The notes under the pieces: model-generated
What the model was told of the DNA's origin: nothing
The model's input: the letters and a program-made list of their open reading frames with translations, nothing else
Database searches by the model: none
Made by a program: the position numbers and the translations under genes
Shown: piece by piece, positions 1-5,503 of the stretch
Layout of the letters: each line of letters opens with the position of its first letter
Position numbering within the stretch: the first letter of the stretch is position 1
Origin: an uncultured Collinsella sp.
GTDB lineage: Bacteria > Actinomycetota > Coriobacteriia > Coriobacteriales > Coriobacteriaceae
DNA length: 6,412 nucleotides
Direction: 5' to 3'
NCBI GenBank assembly: GCA_958370325.1
Contig: CATXJW010000069.1
Coordinates: forward strand, 1-6,412

Positions 1-1347
1 CCCGTCGATGACGCGAGCGGCCACAGGACTGGTGGCGCTGGTGATTGACAATGCAATCAGCGTCTCATCCGAGTGCAAGCGTCGGTTCACGCTGTTGAGA
101 TGTTCGGTTTTCAGCCGACAGATGGGTTCGATGGCGGCATCGTCGATTACCGGAATGGTTTCGTCAACACCGGTGACGGCCTTGAGCGCGTGCATCAGCA
201 GCGCGCTGGCCGCGCCCAACAGGTCGCCGGTTTTGCCGGTGACCACATGGCCATCGGGCAGCACCATGGCACCAGCCGGGGCACCGGTGGCGGCTTCCTT
301 CTCAAGGGCCACGGCGCGGGCGGGAGAAAGATCGGGGGTCACGCCGGCCCGGTTCATGATGGAGCGCAGCCGCTCCACCTGTTCCTCGCCAGTGCCGGTG
401 CGCTTCAAGTGCACGGCGGCGGCGAAGTAGCGGCGCACGATTTCCAGACGCGCGGCATCGCGGCAGGCATCGTCGTCCACAATGGCGTATCCGGCCATGT
501 TGACGCCCATATCGGTGGGGCTCTGATAGGGGCTTTCGCCCATGATGCGCTCCATCATGGCTTTGAGCACGGGGAATGCTTCGACGTCGCGGTTGTAGTT
601 GACGGTGGTCTCGCCGTACGCCTCCAGATGGAACGGGTCGATGATATTGGCATCGTCGAGGTCGACGGTGGCAGCCTCGTACGCGATGTTGACCGGATGG
701 TTGAGCGGAAGATTCCAGATGGGGAACGTCTCGTATTTGGCATAGCCGGCGTCGATGCCGCGCTGGTGCTCGTGGTAGAGCTGGCTCAGGCACGTGGCGA
801 GTTTGCCGGAGCCAGGGCCGGGCGCGGTGACCACGACGAGCGGCCGGGTGGTCTCGATGTACTCGTTCTTGCCGTATCCGTCGTCTGAAACGATGCGTTC
901 GATGTCGTGCGGGTATCCGGCGATCGGGTAGTGCAGGCGGCAGGTGACGCCGAGTTGCTCGAGGCGGTGGCGGTAGGCGTCGGCGGCGGGCTGATTGGCG
1001 TATTGGGTGAGCACTACGGAGCCGACGAGGAAGCCGCGGGAACGGAACACGTCGATGAGTCGCAGTACGTCTTCGTCATACGGGATGCCGAGATCGCCGC
1101 GGGTCTTGCCTTTTTCGATATGGTTGGCGTTGATGGCGATGACGATTTCCACATCGTCCACCAGACTTTCCAACATGCGGAACTTGGTGTCCGGCTCAAA
1201 GCCGGGCAGCACGCGCGAGGCGTGGTAGTCGTCGAAGAGCTTGCCTCCGAATTCCAGATAGAGTTTGCCGCCGAATTGCGCGATGCGCTTTCTGATGTTG
1301 GCGGCTTGCAGCTCGATGTATTTTTCGTTGTCGAATCCCTGGCGCAT
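1..1347 (-). CDS. DUF1846 domain-containing protein (3' end beyond window)
   Basis: The frame is open from ATG at 1347 to the window edge: 449 codons with no stop. DUF1846 proteins are usually about 490-500 residues, so roughly the last 50 are missing. I recognise the family from its N-terminal block (FDNEKYIELQ at 5-14, KLYLEFGGKLFDDYHASRVL at 28-47), the AINAN/RGDLG block (71-87), a glycine-rich loop APGPGSGK (175-182), and the SPTDMGVNM (276-284) and HVVTGKTGDLLG (367-378) blocks. The loop resembles a P-loop but lacks the Ser/Thr that normally follows the Lys. No signal peptide or membrane segment is visible, so it is probably cytoplasmic. The biochemical role of the family is not established as far as I know. 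It has its own promoter, is codon-wise GC3-rich and intact, and looks like resident chromosome beside the accessory block. An in-frame ATG at 1359 is less likely as the start because the Shine-Dalgarno-like sequence almost touches it. Confidence 0.93.
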   Translation of the reverse strand, partial: MRQGFDNEKYIELQAANIRKRIAQFGGKLYLEFGGKLFDDYHASRVLPGFEPDTKFRMLESLVDDVEIVIAINANHIEKGKTRGDLGIPYDEDVLRLIDVFRSRGFLVGSVVLTQYANQPAADAYRHRLEQLGVTCRLHYPIAGYPHDIERIVSDDGYGKNEYIETTRPLVVVTAPGPGSGKLATCLSQLYHEHQRGIDAGYAKYETFPIWNLPLNHPVNIAYEAATVDLDDANIIDPFHLEAYGETTVNYNRDVEAFPVLKAMMERIMGESPYQSPTDMGVNMAGYAIVDDDACRDAARLEIVRRYFAAAVHLKRTGTGEEQVERLRSIMNRAGVTPDLSPARAVALEKEAATGAPAGAMVLPDGHVVTGKTGDLLGAASALLMHALKAVTGVDETIPVIDDAAIEPICRLKTEHLNSVNRRLHSDETLIALSITSATSPVAARVIDG

Positions 1348-1359
1348 AGAGGTCGGCAT

Positions 1360-1367
1360 CCCTTTCC
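1360..1367 (-). promoter_or_regulatory. Ribosome binding site that decides the DUF1846 start
   Basis: On the minus strand GGAAAGGG lies 12 bases upstream of ATG 1347 and directly abuts the alternative ATG at 1359. The spacing is somewhat long for the first and impossible for the second. The family's usual N-terminus (a few residues before FDNEKY) also favours 1347. Confidence 0.5.
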
Positions 1368-1389
1368 GAACGACGTCGTAAACGGAAAA

Positions 1390-1418
1390 ATTATACCGGA
1401 CGTCGTCGGCAACAAAAA
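1390..1418 (-). promoter_or_regulatory. Probable promoter of the DUF1846 gene
   Basis: A perfect TATAAT on the minus strand at 1395-1390 sits about 43 bases upstream of ATG 1347, giving an expected 5' leader of roughly 35 bases. At 17-bp spacing the -35 position (1418-1413) reads TTTTTG, a poor match to TTGACA. The promoter would therefore be weak or activator-dependent, or would rely on its -10. The -35 region overlaps the T-tract of the upstream terminator. Confidence 0.6.
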
Positions 1419-1446
1419 ATGGGATTCCCCGATGGGGAATCCCATT
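1411..1446 (-). terminator. Rho-independent terminator, leftward transcripts
   Basis: The arms 1418-1430 and 1434-1446 are perfectly complementary over 13 bp around a 3-base loop. On the minus strand the hairpin is followed at once by six T (TTTTTTGTT). There is no T-tract on the plus side, so it acts leftward. It would end transcripts from the toxin/immunity operon (or whatever preceded it) just before the DUF1846 promoter. Confidence 0.85.
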
Positions 1447-1493
1447 CGTCATAGAGAGCAATCACTCCCGAGGAATGTTGAACAGGGGTTTGC

Positions 1494-1574
1494 ATGGCTC
1501 CCAAAAACGCGCTGGTCGAAACGTTGCCGACGACGCGTGCGCTCGAAGAGTATGCACGGGTGGCTTTGCGGTGA
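1494..1574 (+). pseudogene. Possible 26-codon N-terminal remnant of a host gene
   Basis: This ATG-to-TGA plus-strand frame would encode MAPKNALVETLPTTRALEEY followed by ARVALR. An AGGGG lies 6 bases before the ATG. Its codons are rich in G/C at the third position (GCG, CTG, GTC, ACG, CTC), like the DUF1846 gene and unlike the cassette that starts at 1594. I cannot name the protein. It may be the start of a gene once divergent from DUF1846 and cut off by insertion of the toxin cassette, or a chance frame. The rest of the gap 1447-1593 shows nothing else I can support. Confidence 0.25.
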
Positions 1575-1593
1575 TTTCCCAGACCGTTCGTTG

Positions 1594-1977
1594 CTAGGCG
1601 AGATATTTCTTTTTCCAGGCCTTCTTTCGGGCGTAAGCGTTTTCTGTCATGTCGGAGTAGTCGTAATCAACTTTGAACTTGCCGTTGGAATGGAGAATAA
1701 GCGTCATCGATCCCCATCTCTTTTCGGGCTTAAGCGCGGCCCTTTCAGGTTCAATGAACTTGTTGATAGCCATAAAGTTTTTCATCAAGGATGCCCTCGA
1801 AACGCCTTTTTGGTCAAAGCATTTAACGAAGTCGTCTTTTCCGCTGCCAGCAACGTAATACTCAATAGAGAACGCACCCTCGGCGTACTCGGCGTAAAAC
1901 ACGACCTTGCTCCAGTCTTCGGGGAGGGTTTCCTCAAGAATTGAAGCTATCCCTTGTAGCATCTTCTTTTCACTCAT
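1594..1977 (-). CDS. YezG/EsaG-family (DUF600) immunity protein
   Basis: This 127-residue soluble protein has no signal peptide or membrane segment. Family hallmarks are LPEDWSKVVFYAEYAEGAFS (18-37), Trp88 followed by MTLILHSNGKFKVDYDYSDM (91-110), and the basic, Trp-containing C-terminus (R117, W121). The length fits the family. YezG and EsaG are known as cytoplasmic antitoxins that bind the nuclease domain of LXG/EsaD-type toxins, and the gene directly upstream here encodes that kind of nuclease. The start is supported by AAAGGA 6 bases upstream. In the repaired toxin frame, stop and start overlap as TAATG, the usual arrangement for translational coupling. In the actual frame the toxin's stop lies inside this gene, at 1972-1970. 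The gene is intact in a neighbourhood of broken genes. Confidence 0.88.
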   Translation of the reverse strand: MSEKKMLQGIASILEETLPEDWSKVVFYAEYAEGAFSIEYYVAGSGKDDFVKCFDQKGVSRASLMKNFMAINKFIEPERAALKPEKRWGSMTLILHSNGKFKVDYDYSDMTENAYARKKAWKKKYLA

Positions 1978-3253
1978 TACATTTCCTTTGCAGTGTTAAG
2001 AAGAAACGTAACCGTCTCTTCGCCGTCAATAATGTCCGTGATAGCAAACGAGCTAGGCCTGAATGACCCGCCCTCATAAAGTGGCTCAACCTTGAAAAAC
2101 ACTTCAGCGCCATCAGCCAAAGCATCGGCGCATTTTTGCTCGATTGCTGCATAGGCTTTTGGTTAACCTCGCCGCCCATGGCGACAATATTCTCAAGGCC
2201 ATTTGATCCATTGAATCGGTCGGCAATCAGATGGCCTCTTTGATCAAAAAGCTCTTCAAACCCTTTTCCGATTGACTGGATAGTGTCCTTGATGGTCAAA
2301 CGACCTTCGTGGGTCTTTAGTTGTAAGAAGCCTTCGGCCGATTCGACCCTACCCATTGCATCGGTAACGTATTTATACCCATTGATCTCATAGCTCATGT
2401 TCGGAACGAGGTCGTCGCCAACGCGGTAAAGCTGCCCGAGATCGTCGGTTGCACACTTCACGCCGTCGATCGCAAACTCGTTATTGGGAAGCAGTCGGTC
2501 GCCTTCGTAAATTGCCTTTCCGGCATCATCCAGAATTCGTGAGCTTGCGCCCGATTCTGCTGCCTTTGAGGCAAGAAAGTTATTTAGACCTCGTCCGGCA
2601 AGAAGCGTTGCTGCCGTAACAGTTCCCGCAACGACTTCTCCGACGATATCCTCCTGAGATATCTCACCGTCTTCAGCGCCGGCTTCCAAGCTCTTTCCCA
2701 TTTCGTCAAGAACGAGTACAGCCCCAGCAGCGAGTGCTGCAGGGGCAGAAGCGGTGACGGCTACGGCACCAAGCGCAACTTCAGTGGCGATTTCGCCTCC
2801 AGTTTCGACATAGTCTCCGATTTCCCGTATCTGCTCATCGGCTTCCATGAAGTCGCCCCAGGCGTTGGCTGCATCGTCAACAGCGTGTGTTTGCGCGGTT
2901 TTCACCGCTGCTTCTTCGTCTTCGGCCAGTAGTTCAATATTCGATTGAACACCGACATATGCGTTTTCTCCAACGTCGGCAACTCCAAGTACGAACCTGC
3001 AGCCAAGATAAGCTCCGTTCCTTGCGCCATCGCGGACAGTTTCGCCTGCAGCGTTGAGTGTTGGCTCGCATGCTTTCCAGGCGTCATCTGCGGCTTCTTG
3101 AACTGTTGAAATGCTCGCGGTTAGGACATCGCCGGAAGAAATATCCCGCCATGCGGCATCTGCACAATCAGCAACGGTGCGTTGCGCCTCCTCGAAGGCC
3201 AATCTCGTTTCGGTCGTATCCGGCATTAATTGCTCTATATTTTCAAACGCCAT
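1977..3253 (-). pseudogene. Polymorphic toxin, EssD/EsaD-like nuclease, frameshifted
   Basis: The start is ATG 3253, touching the TAA of the upstream gene. An Ala/Glu-rich helical N-terminus (1-150) has no recognisable LXG motif. It is followed by a hydrophobic Ala/Gly stretch (about 155-183), a second Gly/Ala segment (205-221), a tandem repeat (251-306), and a C-terminal DNA/RNA non-specific endonuclease domain. That domain shows TDAMGRVESAEGFL (297-310), the catalytic RGHLIA with His341, ENIVAM (355-360) and EVN with Asn364. At Lys366 the frame breaks: a run of four A (2160-2157) appears one base short. The minus-one frame continues with AYAAIEQK and later EPLYEGGSFRPSSFAI, classic family sequence, and ends at TAA 1979-1977, giving a 425-residue ancestor. 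As written, the zero frame runs 61 unrelated residues to TGA 1972-1970. By analogy with Serratia nuclease, the Glu eight residues after the metal-binding Asn is lost, so the present product is probably inactive unless ribosomes shift. Confidence 0.85.
2336..2503 (-). repeat. Tandem 28-residue repeat within the toxin
   Basis: Residues 251-278 and 279-306 align without gaps. Both follow the pattern GD-x-L-x-PN-x-x-[FY]-x-I-[DN]G-x-K-x-x-TD-x-x-G-[QR]-[LV]. The second copy runs straight into the nuclease domain. The DNA copies are 2503-2420 and 2419-2336. This looks like a small beta-rich linker motif duplicated once; its function is unknown. Confidence 0.8.
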
Positions 3254-3982
3254 TTAGATCACCGGCCTTGTTTGAGATAAGACCGCTGATACTTCGGCGA
3301 GTGCTGAGGCCTTTTCCGTTGTCTCGATGCCGGTACCCCTCTTTCTCAGCTCGTTGAGATGAGCGTTAAACATCGACTGAATGAACAGGTATTGGATTGG
3401 TCCCCAGCTTTCGGGTGAGGAATCATCTTCGAATTTCCAGCTTGAAAGCAGATGGGAGCAAAGCCTCTCTTTGAGGCTGTCGGCAGATAAATCCCTGGCG
3501 TCGTCGAGGATGCGTCCAATATTGAAATACCTATAAGCACACCATTCAAACAGTGGCTTCCTCGAGGACAGAGGAGTCCCTGCCATCTCAATCAAGCGTG
3601 CCTTCATGGAGTCAGGTATGTCCATCTTGTGCACACAGTCGCAGAAGTTGTATTCCCTTGGCTCATCGAGCTTGAACGGATTAAGCACACAAGAGTTGAG
3701 ATAGCGAAGCTCTTCAGAAGAAACCTTGTCCTTCGCGCTGTGCTTGCTCTGTGTTGGCGAGTACTCTAGGCCGCGTTCATGCGGTTCGATGTGACAGAGG
3801 ACAGGTTCGGTCCATTCGTTCTGATATATTGCTGCAACGCCTCGCTGAAGATTTGCAAGCTCTTGGATTTGGCTCTCGTTAAGATTTGCCGCCTTGCTGA
3901 CAAGCATCCTGTCGCCTTCGTCAGGCAGTTTCCAGGATAAGTCGATGCGATGATTCTGCCTCAAGCCCAGCGGGTTGTTAAG
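3254..3982 (-). pseudogene. C-terminal remnant of a probable HerA-type ATPase
   Basis: From the IS66-end junction at 3982 to TAA at 3256-3254 there is an open frame of about 240 codons. Its only convenient start is TTG 3964, and the preceding in-frame stop (3991-3989) lies inside the IS end, so the 5' part of a larger gene is missing. The first 60 residues read like the last part of a HerA/FtsK-type ATP-binding domain: HRIDLSWKLPDEGDRML, then NLNESQIQELANLQRGVAAI, then WTEPVLCHI. Walker A and B motifs are absent from what remains. The rest is a helical, charged tail I do not recognise. The stop abuts the toxin's ATG, so the three genes formed one operon. The intact ATPase may have powered toxin export or another step, which is inference. 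Any upstream promoter has been lost with the 5' end. Confidence 0.55.
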
Positions 3983-4004
3983 ACGCGGTCATTTTGGCGC
4001 TTAC
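3983..4004 (-). repeat. IS66-type terminal repeat, orphan copy
   Basis: On the minus strand from 4004 it reads GTAAGCGCCAAAATGACC and then GCGT. It matches the repeat at 5388-5409 in inverted orientation at 21 of 22 positions. IS66-family ends characteristically start with GTAA. No transposase lies to its left: the ATPase remnant begins immediately inside. It is therefore either the last scrap of a deleted IS66 copy or the end of an element carrying the toxin cassette. Its TGA closes the ATPase frame. Confidence 0.8.
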
Positions 4005-4029
4005 ATCTCACTTTTTGCAGACGTAGAAT
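4000..4029 (+). promoter_or_regulatory. Possible IS-end hybrid promoter for the transporter
   Basis: CTTACA at 4000-4005 matches TTGACA at 4 of 6 positions and spans the tip of the orphan IS66 repeat. After an 18-bp spacer comes TAGAAT (4024-4029), 5 of 6 to TATAAT. Transcription would start near 4036, giving a leader of about 23 bases before ATG 4059. Confidence 0.35.
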
Positions 4030-4046
4030 ACGGGTATTGGAATCAT

Positions 4047-4052
4047 AGGAGG
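4047..4052 (+). promoter_or_regulatory. Strong ribosome binding site of the transporter gene
   Basis: AGGAGG, six bases before ATG 4059, fixes this ATG as the start. It rules out the earlier in-frame codons that begin inside the IS end. Confidence 0.8.
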
Positions 4053-4058
4053 GTTCTC

Positions 4059-5384
4059 ATGCCAAATATCGGTAAGGACGACCATCCGAAGCTGTGGTCG
4101 CTTATTTTCGTGCTTATCATCGCGCTGACCTTCTGTTGCTTCGTCATGGGCCAAGGACTCAACAGTGGAACCAGCGTCTTCCTGGCAGGCCAAGGTTACG
4201 GTGCGAGCCTTGCCGGCGTACTTGCACTCGTCTTCTCCATTGCCGCCGCGTTAGCACGACTGTTCGTCGGCCCTGTTATCGACAACGGCAAGTGCTGACT
4301 CGTTATCATCGCCGGCATCGCTATCCTCATAGCAGGAACAGCACTGTCCGCTGTCGTTCAAGGCATCCCCCTCTTCACAATCAGCCGTTTGCTGCAAGGC
4401 GTGGGCTTTGGCGCAGCAACAACAGCAGCCTCGACCGCCGCAGCAAGCGTCTTACCGCAAGAACGGCTCGGCGAAGGCATTGGATACCACGGCCTCGGAC
4501 AGGCTATCGCCATGAGCATCGGCCCAGCCTTCGCACTTTACCTAGTAGGAACCGATCCCTCAACGAACCTCTATGTCGGCCTTGCCCTGGTTGGGTTTGC
4601 AGGGCTTGTAATCGCCCTCAACGCACGCTATGAAAGTAAATGGCAAACTCTGCCAAGCTCCAGCGCATACCGAATCAAAATGGAAACCCGGCTCGAACTC
4701 GACTCAAAAGACGGGCAGGCACCCAGCTCCACCACAGTAACTACATCCGAAACAATTAACAGTGAAAAGTATCCTGAAGGCGACCAGGTGTCCAAGAGAA
4801 CCCTGCGTGACTCATTCAACATCTTCGAGCCGCGCGCATTGCCTGGCGCCATCCCACAGATGATCATGTGCCCCACTTTTGGCTTTGGCGTCTTCTTTGC
4901 CGGTCTGTACGGTACTACTCTCGGCTATACCCACGCCGGTCTCTTCTACACCATCAGCGCGGTAAGCATGATTATCATTCGCATGATTTCAAAGCATTTC
5001 ATGGACACCGTACCTGCAATCAAAACAATGACCGGAGCCGTCGCGTGCGGCATCCTCTGCTGCCTTATGCTACTTGCCGCACCGTACGGGGAACCTGTCT
5101 TCCTGGCGTCCGGAATCTTCTATGGTCTCGCCACTGGCATAAGCCTGCCACTTAATCAAAGCGTAGCGGTAAAGAACACCCCGCCAGAGCGCTGGGGCGC
5201 CGCAAACGCCCTGTTCCTGCTCGCCAATGACATCGGCATTGGCTTCGCAAGCGTAATCTGGGGCGTTATCAATGACTCATTCGGGTTCCAGACAAGCATC
5301 GTCTGCGTCATTGTCTGCCTTATCGCAAGCTACGCATCCGCCTGGATCGTCTACCCCGCCCGCGACAAGCGGTGGAGGCATTAG
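4059..5384 (+). pseudogene. MFS transporter interrupted by an in-frame TGA
   Basis: ATG 4059 to TAG 5382-5384 is one reading frame of 442 codons, broken only by TGA at 4296-4298 (codon 80). The layout is a typical 12-helix major facilitator. TM1 is about 13-33 and TM2 about 48-70. A loop DNGKC-stop then replaces the motif-A loop (normally G-x-x-x-D-x-x-G-R-R). TM3-TM6 follow, with RLLQGVGFGAATTAAS and GLGQAIAMSIGP. A long polar cytoplasmic loop (about 188-255, DSKDGQAPSSTTVTTSET and beyond) precedes TM7-TM12. The stop lies where motif A carries a basic residue, so CGA (Arg) to TGA by one C-to-T change is the simplest origin. The substrate cannot be told. The downstream part has no good start codon, so the gene is probably dead unless TGA is read through. 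It lies between two inward-pointing IS66 ends; the stop codon is 3 bases from the right one. Confidence 0.85.
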
Positions 5385-5387
5385 AGC

Positions 5388-5409
5388 GTAAGCGTCAAAA
5401 TGACCGCGT
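5388..5409 (+). repeat. IS66 terminal inverted repeat (transposase 3' side)
   Basis: It reads GTAAGCGTCAAAATGACC then GCGT, the inverted partner of 3983-4004 with one mismatch at the eighth base. It begins three bases after the transporter's stop codon and points into the IS body. Confidence 0.85.
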
Positions 5410-5413
5410 AGCA

Positions 5414-5466
5414 GGAAACGTCCAGGGCCATTCCGGCATACGGATGGAAAAGTCCTGGACGTTTCC
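5414..5466. repeat. Long imperfect hairpin just inside the IS66 end
   Basis: Perfect 13-base arms GGAAACGTCCAGG (5414-5426) and CCTGGACGTTTCC (5454-5466) enclose a second, one-bulge stem CCATTCCG/CGGATGG around the loop GCATA. Neither strand has a good T-tract after it. It could be a bidirectional transcription block protecting the element, or a subterminal transposase-binding structure. The sequence does not decide between these. Confidence 0.75.
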
Positions 5467-5503
5467 ATCTTTGCGTTGCGGTATGCCTTAGGCCGCTATG
5501 TCG

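Noticed and set aside
1633..1640. GTAAGCGT as a third IS66 end bounding the toxin cassette
   Set aside because: Only the first 8 bases match the 22-base repeat, and they lie inside conserved codons of the immunity gene, so chance is sufficient.
73..1944. Long plus-strand open frames (73-888 and 907-1944)
   Set aside because: They are antisense shadows of the high-GC3 DUF1846 gene and the immunity gene. The second spans two unrelated minus-strand genes and a terminator, and neither translation resembles a protein family.
1970..2155. Zero-frame tail of the toxin as a genuine alternative C-terminus
   Set aside because: It is a basic, low-quality sequence with no family match, while the minus-one frame holds the conserved nuclease residues and ends in a TAATG overlap.
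4389..5384. A separate shorter transporter gene starting at TTG 4389
   Set aside because: It is in the same frame as the upstream part, starts in the middle of the fourth helix and has no ribosome binding site. It is the downstream piece of one interrupted gene.
4005..5387. Target duplication around the transporter (4005-4012 against 5380-5387)
   Set aside because: The 8-base flanks do not match in either orientation.
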